A stretch of 64,000 nucleotides of DNA from Caldimonas caldifontis (GCF_002930615.1 NZ_PSNX01000005.1:80733-144732); one strand, 5' to 3'; positions 42,071 through 52,872 are shown, numbered from the stretch's first letter. Numbers and translations are program-made. The notes: a model not told the origin generated them from the sequence alone.

Positions 42071-42456
42071 CCCGATCCCTCATCAGTTCCGGCTCCCCCT
42101 TCGAGGAGCAGATTGGCTATTCCCGCGCCGTGGTCGATGGCGACTGGATCTTCGTGTCGGGCACCACCGGCTTCGACTACGCGAGCATGACCATCTCGGA
42201 CGACGTGGCTGAGCAGGCCGAGCAATGCCTGAAGAACATCCAGCACGCCCTGCGCCAGGCGGGAGCCGACCTGGCGGACGTCGTGCGCGTCCACTACATC
42301 CTGCCCAGGGCGGCCGATTTCGAGGCCTGCTGGCCCGTGCTGCGGCGCTACCTCGGCGCGGTGCGGCCGGCCGCCACGATGTGGTCGGCAGCGCTGCTCG
42401 ACCCGCGCATGAAGATCGAGATCGAGGTGACCGCCCGCAAGGCCACGCGAGCCTGA
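42067..42456 (+). CDS. RidA (YjgF) family protein
   Basis: This 129-aa protein has the RidA fold: FEEQIGYSRAVVDGDWIFVSGTTG in two blocks, EQAEQCLKNIQHALRQAGADLADVVRVHYIL, and RPAATMWSAALLDPRMKIEIEVTA. The classical catalytic Arg region (in RidA about residue 105, within the R-x-x-V pattern) is represented by VRPAATM. RidA proteins hydrolyse reactive enamines/imines; this branch (YjgH/RutC-like) is less defined. Coupled to a hydrolase, it may clear a reactive product. Confidence 0.85.
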   Translation: MTRSLISSGSPFEEQIGYSRAVVDGDWIFVSGTTGFDYASMTISDDVAEQAEQCLKNIQHALRQAGADLADVVRVHYILPRAADFEACWPVLRRYLGAVRPAATMWSAALLDPRMKIEIEVTARKATRA

Positions 42457-42463
42457 GCTGGGC

Positions 42464-42491
42464 TACACTCCTTCTGTCACACGTTGTTACA
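42464..42491 (+). promoter_or_regulatory. Candidate promoter and operator before the 65-aa gene
   Basis: A -10-like TACACT (42464-42469) is followed by a near-perfect dyad TGTCAC-ACGTT-GTTACA (42475-42491). The transcription start would fall in the dyad, typical for a repressor site. The regulator is unknown. Confidence 0.4.
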
Positions 42492-42538
42492 TATGAGGTG
42501 GGTTCTGCCTCGCACGTGTGGCCAGGAAGGAGACGACG

Positions 42539-42736
42539 ATGTCCGAGTCCGCGAAGACCCCGCTGTACAAGGAGTCCACCATCGCCGACGAGCCCATCCT
42601 GGGGCCGGCGCTGTTCCTGCCCGACGGCCGCATCCGGCCGCTCACCTGGTTCGAGCGCGTGCTGGTGGCACTGCGCCTGACCTCCGCCAAGGACCTCGAA
42701 GCGCGCCACTTCAAGCAGGCGGCGTCCTCCTCCTGA
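42539..42736 (+). CDS. Small hypothetical protein (65 aa)
   Basis: The protein reads MSESAKTPLYKESTIADEP, LFLPDGRIRPLTWFERVLVALRL, then a polar end. A short amphipathic helix WFERVLVALRLT could bind a membrane. No family is recognised. The coding case rests on GAAGGAGACGACG just before the ATG, a plausible promoter with a dyad upstream, and GC-typical codons. It ends directly against the convergent yifB gene. Confidence 0.55.
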   Translation: MSESAKTPLYKESTIADEPILGPALFLPDGRIRPLTWFERVLVALRLTSAKDLEARHFKQAASSS

Positions 42737-44263
42737 TCACGTCGCCTGCAAGGCCCGCCGCAGCTGGATGGCTTCGGCCAGGTGGGCCACGGCCAGGGTG
42801 TCGGCCCCGGCCAGGTCGGCCACGGTGCGTGCGAGCTTGAGCACGCGGTGCAGGCTGCGGGCCGACCAGCCCAGGCGGGCGGCGGCGGCCTGGAGGAAGC
42901 GCGAAGCCGTGTCGTCCAGCGGGCAGTGGGTGTCGATCAGGGCACCGTGCAGCAGGGCGTTCGTGCAGCCCTGGCGGGCCAGCTGGCGTTCCCGCGCCCG
43001 GGCCACGCGCTCGGCCACGGCCGCGGTGGACTCGCCTTCGGGCAGCTTCAGCAGTTCGTCATGGGCCACGCTGGCCACCTCCACCTGCACGTCGATGCGG
43101 TCGAGCAGGGGGCCGCTGAGCTTGCCCTGGTAGCGCGACACCGCCTCGGGGCTGCAGCGGCACAGGCGCTGGCGCGAGCCCAGGTAGCCACAGGGGCAGG
43201 GGTTCATCGCGGCGATGAGCTGGAAGCGGGCCGGGAATTCGGCCTGGTGGGCGGCGCGCGAGATGGTGATCTGGCCGGTCTCCAGCGGCTCGCGCAGCAC
43301 TTCCAGGGCGGCGCGGGGGAATTCGGGCAGCTCGTCGAGGAAGAGCACGCCATGGTGGGCCAGCGAGATCTCGCCGGGGCGGGGCGGCGAGCCGCCGCCG
43401 GCCAGGGCCACCGGCGAGGCGCTGTGGTGGGGTGCACGGAACACCCGCTGGCGCCAGCGCGCCGGGTCGAAGCTGCCCACCAGGCTGAGCACGGCAGCCG
43501 ACTCCAGGGCGGCTTCGGTGTCCAGCGGCGGCAGCAGCCCGGCAAAGCGCTGGGCGAGCATGGATTTGCCGGTGCCCGGCGGGCCCACCATCAGCACGCT
43601 GTGGCCGCCGGCCGCGGCAATCTCCAGCGCACGCTTGGGGCCGGCCTGGCCTTTCACGTCGCGCAGGTCGGGCCCGGTGGCAGGCATGTCGTCGGGGGCT
43701 TCCTGCTGGCGCACCCAGCCACTGTCATCGGGCACGCCGCTGCCGGCCGGTTGCAGCGACTGCACCACGTCGAGCAGGTGGCGGGCCCCATACACGACGG
43801 TGCCGTGCACCAGCGAGGCCTCGCGCGCGCTGTCCATGGGCAGCACCATGGCACGGCCCTCGCCCTGTCGACGCAGGGCCAGGCTCATGGCCAGGGCGCC
43901 GCGCACCGGGCGCAGGTCGCCGGCCAGTGAGAGTTCCCCCGCGAATTCGTAGCCGCCCAGCGCGTCGGCCGGGATCTGGCCCTGGGCGGCCAGGATGCCC
44001 AGGGCGATGGGCAGGTCGAAGCGGCCGGACTCCTTGGGCAGGTCGGCCGGGGCCAGGTTCACGGTGATGCGCTTGTTGTGCGGAAACTCCAGGCCGCTGT
44101 TGAGCAGGGCGGCACGCACGCGCTCGCGGGCTTCCTTCACCTCGGTGTCGGCCAGGCCCACCAGCGTGAAGCTGGGCAGGCCGTTGGCCAGGTGCACCTC
44201 GACGGTGACGGGCGGCGCCTGCAAAGCGGCCAGCGCCCGGCTGTGGATCACGGCCAGTGACAT
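42737..44263 (-). CDS. comM: YifB/ComM-family Mg-chelatase-like AAA ATPase
   Basis: This 508-aa protein has an N-terminal lon-like fold: SLAVIHSRALAALQ, SFTLVGLADTEVKEARERVRAAL, ITVNLAPADLPKESGRFDLPIALGIL in blocks. The AAA core has Walker A MVGPPGTGKSMLAQRF (about 217), Walker B GVLFLDELPEF and the cysteine motif NPCPCGYLG (about 355). A C-terminal helical domain ends RSLHRVLKLARTVADL. ComM is a hexameric helicase for branch migration in natural transformation in other genera. No competence genes adjoin. The start follows CAGGAGAGGTTTGCC. Confidence 0.92.
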   Translation of the reverse strand: MSLAVIHSRALAALQAPPVTVEVHLANGLPSFTLVGLADTEVKEARERVRAALLNSGLEFPHNKRITVNLAPADLPKESGRFDLPIALGILAAQGQIPADALGGYEFAGELSLAGDLRPVRGALAMSLALRRQGEGRAMVLPMDSAREASLVHGTVVYGARHLLDVVQSLQPAGSGVPDDSGWVRQQEAPDDMPATGPDLRDVKGQAGPKRALEIAAAGGHSVLMVGPPGTGKSMLAQRFAGLLPPLDTEAALESAAVLSLVGSFDPARWRQRVFRAPHHSASPVALAGGGSPPRPGEISLAHHGVLFLDELPEFPRAALEVLREPLETGQITISRAAHQAEFPARFQLIAAMNPCPCGYLGSRQRLCRCSPEAVSRYQGKLSGPLLDRIDVQVEVASVAHDELLKLPEGESTAAVAERVARARERQLARQGCTNALLHGALIDTHCPLDDTASRFLQAAAARLGWSARSLHRVLKLARTVADLAGADTLAVAHLAEAIQLRRALQAT

Positions 44264-44381
44264 GGCAAACCTCTCCTGAATGGGTGCTGTTCTTGTGCGG
44301 CGGGGCGACCCGCCCTGGGGCTGCATTCTGGCCAGAAGCGCCGTAACCGGGTGTAGCACCCGCACCCCGGGACGCGGGATG

Positions 44382-44424
44382 GCACAAAGATGGTGCAAGC
44401 ACTGCGCCTGCACCGCCAGGGTGC
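44382..44424. promoter_or_regulatory. Two NtrC-type sites upstream of the porin-glnK-amtB operon
   Basis: Site 1 is GCACA-AAGAT-GGTGC (44382-44396), one mismatch from a perfect dyad. Site 2 is GCACC-GCCAG-GGTGC (44410-44424), perfect. Both fit the NtrC consensus GCACC-N5-GGTGC. Their centres are 28 bp apart and lie about 70-110 bp upstream of the sigma-54 promoter. Confidence 0.65.
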
Positions 44425-44487
44425 GGCTTTGGTGCGCAAGAAGGGCGGGCTGCGCCGTCCTGGGGCAGGTGAGCGGGCTGCGGGCAG

Positions 44488-44503
44488 TGGCACGCTTCGT
44501 GCA
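44488..44503 (+). promoter_or_regulatory. Sigma-54 (RpoN) promoter
   Basis: TGGCACG-CTTC-GTGCA matches the -24/-12 consensus TGGCACG-N4-TTGCA with one base off. The invariant GG and GC are 10 nt apart, as required. The start of transcription would fall near 44515, 35 nt before the porin ATG. Confidence 0.8.
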
Positions 44504-44549
44504 GAAAGGGCTGCGGTTCCTGTCACCCACCCCGTTGAGGAGTTCGTTC

Positions 44550-45621
<1,072 letters not shown>

Positions 45622-45646
45622 TCCTTCCGACCTAGAGAGACAACCC

Positions 45647-47041
45647 ATGAAAAAACTGCTTGCCATCCTGGCGTTCGGTCTGTCGGCCCTCGGGTTCGTG
45701 GACGTCGCCCTGGCCCAGGACGCTGCGGCGTCTGCGGCCGCCGAAGCGCCGGCCGTCACGGCCGCTGCTCCCGCTGAAGCTCCTGCGGCACAAGCCGCTG
45801 CTGCCGAGCCCGCCGTCCACAAGGGCGACGTGGCCTGGATGATGACGGCCACTGCGCTGGTCATCATGATGACCATCCCGGGCCTGGCGCTGTTCTACGG
45901 CGGCCTGGTGCGCGCGAAGAACATGCTGTCGGTGCTGATGCAGGTCTTCGTGATCTTCTCGCTCATCACCGTGCTGTGGGCCATCTATGGCTACAGCCTG
46001 GCCTTTGGCGGGGAAGGCGCCTTCATCGGCTCGCTCGACAAGATCTTCCTGATGGGCGTGACGCCGGACAGCCTGGCCGACACGTTCACCGATGAGGTCA
46101 AGCTGCCCGAGTACGTGTTCATCGCCTTCCAGTCGACGTTCGCGGCCATCACCTGCGCCCTGATCGTGGGCGCCTTCGCCGAGCGCATCAAGTTCTCGGC
46201 GGTGCTGCTCTTCTCGGTGCTGTGGTTCACCTTCAGCTACCTGCCCATCGCCCACATGGTGTGGGGTGCTGGCGGCCTGCTGCTGGAAGACGGCGCGCTC
46301 GACTTCGCGGGCGGCACGGTGGTGCACATCAACGCCGGCGTGGCGGCCCTGGTGGGCGCCTACATGGTGGGCAAGCGCCTCGGCTTCGGCAAGGAAGCCA
46401 TGACGCCGCACTCGCTGACGCTGACGATGGTCGGCGCCTCGATGCTGTGGGTGGGCTGGTTCGGCTTCAACGCCGGCTCCAACCTGGAAGCCACGTCGGG
46501 CGCCGCCCTGGCCTTCATCAACACCATCGTCGCCACGGGCGCGGCCACCCTGGCCTGGTGCATCGGCGAAGGTCTGGCCAAGGGCAAGGCCTCCATGCTG
46601 GGGGCAGCCTCCGGTGCGATCGCCGGCCTGGTGGCCATCACCCCGGCCTGTGGCTCGGTGGGCCCGATGGGCGCCATCATCATCGGCCTGCTGGCGGGCT
46701 TCATCTGCCTGTGGGGCGTGAACGGCCTCAAGCGCATGCTGGGCGCCGATGACGCGCTGGACGTGTTCGGCGTGCATGGCGTGGGCGGCATCGTGGGGGC
46801 CCTGCTCACCGGCGTGTTCACCGCACCGGGCCTGGGCGGCACCGGCGGCGAGGACTTCTCCATCGCCTCGCAGGTGTGGATCCAGGCCAAGAGCGTGATC
46901 CTGACCATCGTGTGGTCGGGCGTGGTCTCGGTCATCGCCTACAAGATCGTCGATCTCGTCATCGGCCTGCGTGTGCCGGAAGAGGAAGAGCGCGAAGGTC
47001 TGGACATTGCCTCGCACGGCGAAACCGCCTACAGCAAGTAA
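45647..47041 (+). CDS. amtB: Ammonium transporter AmtB
   Basis: This 464-aa inner-membrane channel for ammonium has an N-terminal signal (MKKLLAILAFGLSALGFVDV) and an Ala/Pro-rich linker to about residue 60. Eleven TM segments follow. Key blocks are GLALFYGGLVRAKNMLSV (about 83), ERIKFSAVLLFSVLWFTFSYLPIAHMVWG in parts, FAGGTVVHINAGVAALVGAY with the first pore His (about 227), and DVFGVHGVGGIVGALLTGVF with the second (about 375). The C-terminal tail binds GlnK. It starts 25 nt after glnK. Confidence 0.95.
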   Translation: MKKLLAILAFGLSALGFVDVALAQDAAASAAAEAPAVTAAAPAEAPAAQAAAAEPAVHKGDVAWMMTATALVIMMTIPGLALFYGGLVRAKNMLSVLMQVFVIFSLITVLWAIYGYSLAFGGEGAFIGSLDKIFLMGVTPDSLADTFTDEVKLPEYVFIAFQSTFAAITCALIVGAFAERIKFSAVLLFSVLWFTFSYLPIAHMVWGAGGLLLEDGALDFAGGTVVHINAGVAALVGAYMVGKRLGFGKEAMTPHSLTLTMVGASMLWVGWFGFNAGSNLEATSGAALAFINTIVATGAATLAWCIGEGLAKGKASMLGAASGAIAGLVAITPACGSVGPMGAIIIGLLAGFICLWGVNGLKRMLGADDALDVFGVHGVGGIVGALLTGVFTAPGLGGTGGEDFSIASQVWIQAKSVILTIVWSGVVSVIAYKIVDLVIGLRVPEEEEREGLDIASHGETAYSK

Positions 47042-47074
47042 GTGTTCGCTCGCGCCTGGTGCGCGAACGGCTCG

Positions 47075-47100
47075 GGGCCTCCTGCGGGAGGCCCTTTTTC
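47075..47100 (+). terminator. Rho-independent terminator after amtB
   Basis: GGGCCTCC (47075-47082) pairs with GGAGGCCC (47087-47094) with a 4-nt loop, followed by TTTTT. It ends the nitrogen operon 33 nt after the stop. Confidence 0.9.
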
Positions 47101-47193
47101 TTGGGCCGAGCCTCTTGCAGTGCAGCAGGCCGGCCCTCAATTCCCTAGAATCCCCAGTCCGGCCCTCGGGCATTTCACGCAGGCACCGCGCGC

Positions 47194-48489
47194 ATGGTTC
47201 CCCATCTCATCACGGCCCTCACCGGCCCGATCAACGAGCTTGAGCAACGCATCCTGGAGTCCATGCCGGCGATCGAACGCTGGTTCCGGCTGGAGTGGAT
47301 GGAACACACGCCGCCCTTCTACACCTCGGTGGACGTGCGCAACGCCGGCTTCAAGCTGGCGCCGGTGGACACCAACCTCTTCCCGGCGGGCTGGAACAAC
47401 CTCACCGAGGAAATGCTGCCCCTGGCCGTGCAGGCCGCGATGGCAGCGATCGAGAAGATCTGCCCCGAGGCCAAGAACCTGCTGCTGGTGCCCGAGAAGC
47501 ACACCCGCAACACCTTCTACCTGATGGCGGTGAAGCGGCTGATGCAGATCTTCACCCAGGCCGGCCTGAACGTGCGCCTGGGCACGCTGGATGAGGAGAT
47601 CAAGGAGCCCACGACGCTTTCGCTGCCCGATGGCGGCACGCTCACGCTCGAACCCCTGCTGCGCAGCAAGCGTCGCCTGGGGCTCAAGGACTTCGACCCC
47701 TGCACCATCCTGCTCAACAACGACCTCTCGGCCGGCCTGCCCCCGGTGCTCGAAGGCCTGCACGAGCAGTACCTGCTGCCGCCGCTGCACGCGGGCTGGG
47801 CGGTGCGGCGCAAGTCCAACCACTTCAATGCCTACGAAGAGGTGGCCAAGAAGTTTGCCAAGCTGCTGGGCATGGACCCCTGGCTCATCAACCCGATGTA
47901 TGCGCAGTGCGGCAAGGTCAACTTCCACGAAGGCGAGGGCCTGGACTGCCTGCAGGGCAACGTCGATGCGCTGCTGGGCAAGATCCGCCGCAAGTACAAG
48001 GAATACGGCATTCAGGAGCGCCCCTTCGTGATCGTCAAGGCCGATGCCGGCACCTATGGCATGGGCATCATGACCGTGCGCGATGCCAAGGACCTGACCG
48101 AACTGAACCGCAAGACGCGCAACAAGATGAGCGTGATCAAGGACGGCCAGTCGGTGTCGGAGGTGCTGATCCAGGAAGGGGTGCCCACCTACGAGCGCAT
48201 CAACGAAGCCGTGGCCGAGCCGGTGGTCTACATGATCGACCGCTACGTGGTGGGCGGCTTCTACCGTGTGCATGCCGAGCGTGGCATCGACGAGAACCTG
48301 AACTCGCCCGGGGCGAGCTTCGTGCCGCTGGCCTTCGCGGAATCGACCCACCTGCCGCGCCCCGGCGAGAAGCCCGGAGCCAGTGCGCCCAACCGCTTCT
48401 ACATGTACGGCGTGATCGCCCGCCTGGCCATGCTGGCGGCGAGCTACGAGCTGGAAGCGACCGACCCGGACGCCGAGACCTACGACTGA
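47194..48489 (+). CDS. gshA: Glutamate-cysteine ligase, proteobacterial type
   Basis: This 431-aa enzyme makes gamma-glutamylcysteine from glutamate, cysteine and ATP. It belongs to the distinct family found in Thiobacillus-like and beta-proteobacteria (TIGR02049 type), not the enteric GshA. Signature stretches are [20 protein letters not shown] (about 30), [53 protein letters not shown] (about 283) and [16 protein letters not shown]. The second enzyme, gshB, lies 4.4 kb on, after kup, benE and a binding-protein gene. A TAGAAT box is seen about 45 nt upstream. Confidence 0.92.
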   Translation: MVPHLITALTGPINELEQRILESMPAIERWFRLEWMEHTPPFYTSVDVRNAGFKLAPVDTNLFPAGWNNLTEEMLPLAVQAAMAAIEKICPEAKNLLLVPEKHTRNTFYLMAVKRLMQIFTQAGLNVRLGTLDEEIKEPTTLSLPDGGTLTLEPLLRSKRRLGLKDFDPCTILLNNDLSAGLPPVLEGLHEQYLLPPLHAGWAVRRKSNHFNAYEEVAKKFAKLLGMDPWLINPMYAQCGKVNFHEGEGLDCLQGNVDALLGKIRRKYKEYGIQERPFVIVKADAGTYGMGIMTVRDAKDLTELNRKTRNKMSVIKDGQSVSEVLIQEGVPTYERINEAVAEPVVYMIDRYVVGGFYRVHAERGIDENLNSPGASFVPLAFAESTHLPRPGEKPGASAPNRFYMYGVIARLAMLAASYELEATDPDAETYD

Positions 48490-48502
48490 CCCGGCACCCG
48501 CC

Positions 48503-50386
48503 GTGCAAGCTGCGCCGTCCTCCCACGCGGGCACGCCGCTGGCCGCGCTCACCCTGGGCGCGGTGGGGGTGGTCTATGGCGACATCGGCACCAGCCCGCT
48601 GTATGCGCTGAAGGAGGCCTTCACCCACGGGCAGATGCCGGTCACGCCCGACAACGTGCTGGGCATTCTCTCGCTGATGTTCTGGACGATCACGGTGATC
48701 GTCTCGCTCAAGTACGTCACGCTCATCCTGCGGGCCGACAACCATGGCGAAGGCGGGCTGGTGGCCATGATGGCGCTGGCCTCGCAGGCGGTGAAGGACC
48801 GCCCGGCGCTGCGCCGCCGCCTGCTGCTGCTGGGCGTGTTCGGCACGGCCATCTTCTTCGGCGACGGCGTCATCACGCCCGCCATCTCGGTGCTCTCGGC
48901 CGTCGAGGGCCTGGAGGTGGTGGCGCCGGCCCTGCATCCCTACGTGGTGCCCGTCACGCTGGTGGTGCTCACCGCCCTGTTCGCCGTGCAGCGCCACGGC
49001 ACCGGCGCCGTGGGCCGCTGGTTCGGGCCGGTGACGGTGCTGTGGTTCCTCGTGCTGGCCGGGCTGGGCCTCGTGCACATCGCGCGCAACCCCGCGGTGC
49101 TCGCCGCGCTGGGGCCGCAGCATGCGCTGGGCTTCGTGCTCGATCATCCCGGTCTGGCCTTCATCGCGCTGGGGGCGATCATCCTGTGTGTCACGGGGGC
49201 CGAGGCCCTTTATGCCGACCTGAGCCACTTCGGCAAGCGGCCCATCCGCCTGGCCTGGTTCGGCCTGGTGATGCCGGCGCTGGTGCTCAACTATTTCGGT
49301 CAGGGCGCGCTGCTGCTGGACCGGCCCGAGGTGGTGAGCAACCCCTTCTACGCCATGGCCCCGCGCTGGGCCTTGCTGCCGCTGATCGGCCTGGCCACCT
49401 GCGCCACCGTGATCGCGTCGCAGGCGCTCATCTCTGCCGCGTTCTCGGTCACCAAGCAGGCCATCCAGCTGGGCTACCTGCCGCGCCTGCGCATCACCCA
49501 CACCTCCGTGCGTGCGGCCGGGCAGATCTACATCCCGGCGGTGAACTGGGGCTTGTACGCCTGCATCGTGGCCGCGGTGGTGGCCTTCGGCTCCAGCAGT
49601 GCCCTGGCTTCGGCCTACGGGATTGCGGTGACCATCGACATGCTGATCACCACGCTGATGACCTTCTTCGTGATCCGCTACGCCTGGCGCTATCCGTGGG
49701 TGCTGTGTGTGGCGGCCACGGGGCTGTTCTTCGTGGTGGATGCGCTCTTCTTTGCGGCCAACGCGGTGAAGATCCTCGATGGCGGCTGGTTCCCCGTGGC
49801 CATCGGAGTGGTGATGTTCACGCTGATGACCACCTGGCAGCGAGGTCGTTCGCTGCTGGGCGAACGACTGCGCGCCGAGGCGATCGAGCTGCCGGCCTTT
49901 CTGGAGGCGGCGTTCACCAGCCCGCCCACACGGGTGGAGGGAACGGCGGTGTTCCTGAGTGCCGAGCCCGGCATCACGCCCAATGCGCTGCTGCACAACC
50001 TCAAGCACAACAAGGTGCTGCACGAGACCAACCTGTTCGTCACGGTGCGTCACCACGAGGTGCCCTGGATCAGTTTCGACCGCCGGCTGGAAGTGCATTC
50101 TCTGGGTCACCACTGCTGGCAGGTGGTGCTGCATTTCGGCTTCAAGAACGAACCCGATGTGCCCGAGGCCCTGGCGCTGCTGCAATCGCAGGGCGTGACC
50201 CTGGATGAGATGAACACCAGCTATTTCCTTTCGCGGGAGATCGTCGTGCCCTCGCTGCGATCGGGCATGGCGGCCTGGCGCGACAAGCTCTTCGCCAGCC
50301 TGCATCGCAATGCGGCTGCGGCGGCCGACTTCCTGCACCTGCCGGCCAACCGTGTGGTGGAACTCGGCGCCAAGGTGGCGCTGTGA
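48503..50386 (+). CDS. kup: Low-affinity potassium transporter Kup
   Basis: This 627-aa protein has the normal Kup length and start: [25 protein letters not shown] (about 14-38, in blocks), the conserved GDIGTSPLY. About 12 TM segments follow, including [25 protein letters not shown] and [19 protein letters not shown]. The C-terminal cytoplasmic part (from about 445) has [28 protein letters not shown]. It imports K+ with protons. It starts with GTG 13 nt after gshA, so it may share its transcript. Confidence 0.94.
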   Translation: MQAAPSSHAGTPLAALTLGAVGVVYGDIGTSPLYALKEAFTHGQMPVTPDNVLGILSLMFWTITVIVSLKYVTLILRADNHGEGGLVAMMALASQAVKDRPALRRRLLLLGVFGTAIFFGDGVITPAISVLSAVEGLEVVAPALHPYVVPVTLVVLTALFAVQRHGTGAVGRWFGPVTVLWFLVLAGLGLVHIARNPAVLAALGPQHALGFVLDHPGLAFIALGAIILCVTGAEALYADLSHFGKRPIRLAWFGLVMPALVLNYFGQGALLLDRPEVVSNPFYAMAPRWALLPLIGLATCATVIASQALISAAFSVTKQAIQLGYLPRLRITHTSVRAAGQIYIPAVNWGLYACIVAAVVAFGSSSALASAYGIAVTIDMLITTLMTFFVIRYAWRYPWVLCVAATGLFFVVDALFFAANAVKILDGGWFPVAIGVVMFTLMTTWQRGRSLLGERLRAEAIELPAFLEAAFTSPPTRVEGTAVFLSAEPGITPNALLHNLKHNKVLHETNLFVTVRHHEVPWISFDRRLEVHSLGHHCWQVVLHFGFKNEPDVPEALALLQSQGVTLDEMNTSYFLSREIVVPSLRSGMAAWRDKLFASLHRNAAAAADFLHLPANRVVELGAKVAL

Positions 50387-50404
50387 GCGCCGAGGCATGA
50401 CGGC

Positions 50405-51580
50405 ATGGGGGCGCTGAAGGACCTCTCCCTCTCGGCGGTGGTGGCCGGCTTCGTGGCGGTGCTGGTGGGCTTCACCAGCTCGGTGGCCCTGGTCTTTCAG
50501 GCGGCGTCTGCGCTGGGGGCCACGCCGGCCCAGACCACCTCGTGGATCTGGGCGCTGGGCCTGGGCATGGGTGCCACCAGCATCGTGCTGTCGCTGCGCT
50601 TTCGCCAGCCGGTGCTCACCGCCTGGTCCACGCCCGGTGCAGCCGTGCTCGCCACGGCGGCCACGGCCAGCGGCATCGGCATGGCCGAGGCCACGGGCGC
50701 TTTCATCGTCTGCGCGCTGTTGATCACGCTGTTTGGCATCACCGGCCTCTTTGCCCGCGTGATGAACCGCATCCCGGCGGGCATGGCATCGGCGCTGCTG
50801 GCGGGTGTGCTGGCGCGCTTCGGCATGGAGGCCTTTCTTGCGCTGGAGTCGCAGTTCGGCCTGGTGCTGGCGATGCTCGTGGCGTACCTGCTGGGGCGGC
50901 GCTGGTGGCCACGCTACGCGGTGCCCGGCGTGCTGGCCGTGGGCATCGTGGCGGCGTCCTGGATGGGAGACCTGCGCTGGTCCGCGGTCGAATGGTCGCT
51001 CGCCTGGCCGGTGTGGACCACGCCGCAGTTCACGCTGGCCAGCATCGTCGGGGTCGCCTTGCCCCTGTTCGTGGTGACCATGGCCTCACAGAACCTGCCT
51101 GGCGTGGCGGCGATCCGCGCGGCGGGCTATGACACACCGGTGTCGCCCCTCATCACCTGGACGGGCCTGGCCACGCTGGTGCTCGCGCCCTTCGGCGCCT
51201 ATGCGCTGAACCTCGCGGCCATCACCGCGGCCCTGTGCATGAGCCCCGAGGCGCATGAGGACCCGCGCCGACGCTACATGGCCTCGGTGATGGCGGGGGT
51301 CTTCTATCTCGCGGTGGCCGTGGTGGGCGGCGCGGTGGTCGGCCTGCTGGTGGCCTTCCCGAAGGCCCTCGTGCTGGCGGTGGCCGGCCTGGCCCTGCTG
51401 GGCACCATCGGCAGCGGTCTGGCGGTGGCGCTGAAGGACGAGGCCCACCGCGAGGCCTCGCTCATCACCTTCCTCGTCACGCTGTCGGGTCTCACGCTCT
51501 GGGGCGTGGGCTCGGCCTTCTGGGGCGTGGTGGCGGGCGTGCTGGCCTTGCTGCTGTCTCGCCCGGCCACGCCGCGTTAG
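50405..51580 (+). CDS. benE: BenE-family benzoate/H+ symporter
   Basis: This 391-aa inner-membrane protein has about 12 TM segments and BenE patterns: AVVAGFVAVLVGFTSSVALVFQAA, QPVLTAWSTPGAAVLATAATASG, GMASALLAGVLARFG, then LFVVTMASQNLPGVAAIRAAGYDTP. BenE proteins take up benzoate or related aromatic acids. No benzoate-degradation genes lie in the window, so the real substrate is uncertain. It starts 18 nt after kup and overlaps the end of the convergent binding-protein gene by 4 nt. Confidence 0.88.
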   Translation: MGALKDLSLSAVVAGFVAVLVGFTSSVALVFQAASALGATPAQTTSWIWALGLGMGATSIVLSLRFRQPVLTAWSTPGAAVLATAATASGIGMAEATGAFIVCALLITLFGITGLFARVMNRIPAGMASALLAGVLARFGMEAFLALESQFGLVLAMLVAYLLGRRWWPRYAVPGVLAVGIVAASWMGDLRWSAVEWSLAWPVWTTPQFTLASIVGVALPLFVVTMASQNLPGVAAIRAAGYDTPVSPLITWTGLATLVLAPFGAYALNLAAITAALCMSPEAHEDPRRRYMASVMAGVFYLAVAVVGGAVVGLLVAFPKALVLAVAGLALLGTIGSGLAVALKDEAHREASLITFLVTLSGLTLWGVGSAFWGVVAGVLALLLSRPATPR

Positions 51581-52713
51581 CGCACGAAGCGGCCGCCGTC
51601 GGCCACCTGCACCAGCTCCACGAAGCGCGAGCCGGTCAGTCCATCAACCGTGTAGTCGATGTCCATGCCGCCCACGCGCCACTTCATGGCCTGCAACACC
51701 GCATGCAAGCGGGGGCGTGTCGGGTTCGGGCCGGCGCGACGCAGCGCCTCGATCATCACGCGCGCGTTGAGATACCCCTCGAAGGTGTAGTAGTCCAGCG
51801 GCAGCTTGGCGGCCTGTGCCAGTCGCTGGTACTCGCGCACATCCGGCTCCACCACGCCCCACGGATAGGGCACCACCTGGGCGATGGCCAGGCCGCGTGC
51901 CCGCTCGCCGGCCACCTTGGCCGTGAGGGTGCCCGAGACGATGGACATGCCGTAGAAGCTGGGCTTGCTGCCGGCGTCCCACAGGGCCTTCATCAAGGTG
52001 CCCGGCAAGGTGCCGCCCAGGTACATCAGCACGGCTTGCGGCTGCTGCGCCGCCAGCTGGGTGGCACCGGCGGCCACATTGCTGGCGTCCCCGGCAAAGG
52101 CGGCACTGGCCACCGGCTTGCCACCTTGCGCTGCCATTGCCGCCGTGACGGCGTCGAGCGCTTCCTTGCCGCCCGGGTTGTCCAGGTAGGCCACCGCAAT
52201 GCGGGTGATGCCGATGGTGGTGAGGTGCTGGACGAGGGCCTGCGCTTCGCGGCCCGTGCCGGCGCGGATGAAGTAGGCACTCCCGCGCACCCGCTCGCGC
52301 GCGGCATCGGCCACGGCATAGCCGCCCACGGCGGGGGCGCCGCTGTCCTTGAGCACGGATGCCGCCGCAGCCGTGGTGCCCGAGCCGACACAGCCGAAGA
52401 AGGCCAGGGCACCGTGCTCGTCGAGCAGGCGACGGTAGTTGTTCACCGCGAGGTCGGGCTTGAGCTCGTCGTCCAGCGACACCAGCCGGATGCGACGCCC
52501 GGCCACGCCACCCTGCGCGTTGACATGGTCGAAGGCGAGCCGGGCGCCGTTGAGCATGGAGACGATCGGCCCGCCCAGCGGACCGGTCAGGATGCCCGTC
52601 TGACCGAGCACGATATCGTTCGAACCCTGAACCATTTCGCGACCGGTCTGCGCGTGGACGGCGGCCCCCAGGGGGCTGCTTGCTGCTAGAGCGAGGAGGG
52701 TTCTTCGGCGCAT
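51577..52713 (-). CDS. ABC transporter substrate-binding protein, branched-chain amino acid (LivJ) type
   Basis: This 378-aa periplasmic protein has a signal peptide MRRRTLLALAASSPLGAAVHA with an RRR start. It is a type I two-lobe binding protein: IVLGQTGILTGPLGGP, ARLAFDHVNAQGGVAGRRIRLVSLDDE in blocks, VAYLDNPGGKEALDAV and YYTFEGYLNARVMIEALRRAG. The ligand may be an amino acid, amide or aromatic acid. No permease or ATPase genes adjoin, so it is an orphan. The start at 52713 follows GAGAAG by 9 nt; TTG at 52722 is possible. Confidence 0.87.
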   Translation of the reverse strand: MRRRTLLALAASSPLGAAVHAQTGREMVQGSNDIVLGQTGILTGPLGGPIVSMLNGARLAFDHVNAQGGVAGRRIRLVSLDDELKPDLAVNNYRRLLDEHGALAFFGCVGSGTTAAAASVLKDSGAPAVGGYAVADAARERVRGSAYFIRAGTGREAQALVQHLTTIGITRIAVAYLDNPGGKEALDAVTAAMAAQGGKPVASAAFAGDASNVAAGATQLAAQQPQAVLMYLGGTLPGTLMKALWDAGSKPSFYGMSIVSGTLTAKVAGERARGLAIAQVVPYPWGVVEPDVREYQRLAQAAKLPLDYYTFEGYLNARVMIEALRRAGPNPTRPRLHAVLQAMKWRVGGMDIDYTVDGLTGSRFVELVQVADGGRFVR

Positions 52714-52872
52714 GGCAATCAACTTCTCGTACTAAAAGGTTAGATGATGTAAATAAAAGGGAGTTTGTGCCACGCTCCCGAGCGCAATGACTGGGGACAA
52801 CCCTGGGCTGCACCGGCAGGATCGCGCCGAAGGTGCAAAACTACCGGCCTGATCGCCCTCTGCCCCATTCCG

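Noticed and set aside
44381..44398. TGGCAC...GTGCA as a sigma-54 promoter
   Set aside because: GG and GC are 12 nt apart rather than 10; the sequence fits an NtrC dyad better, and a correctly spaced promoter lies at 44488-44503.
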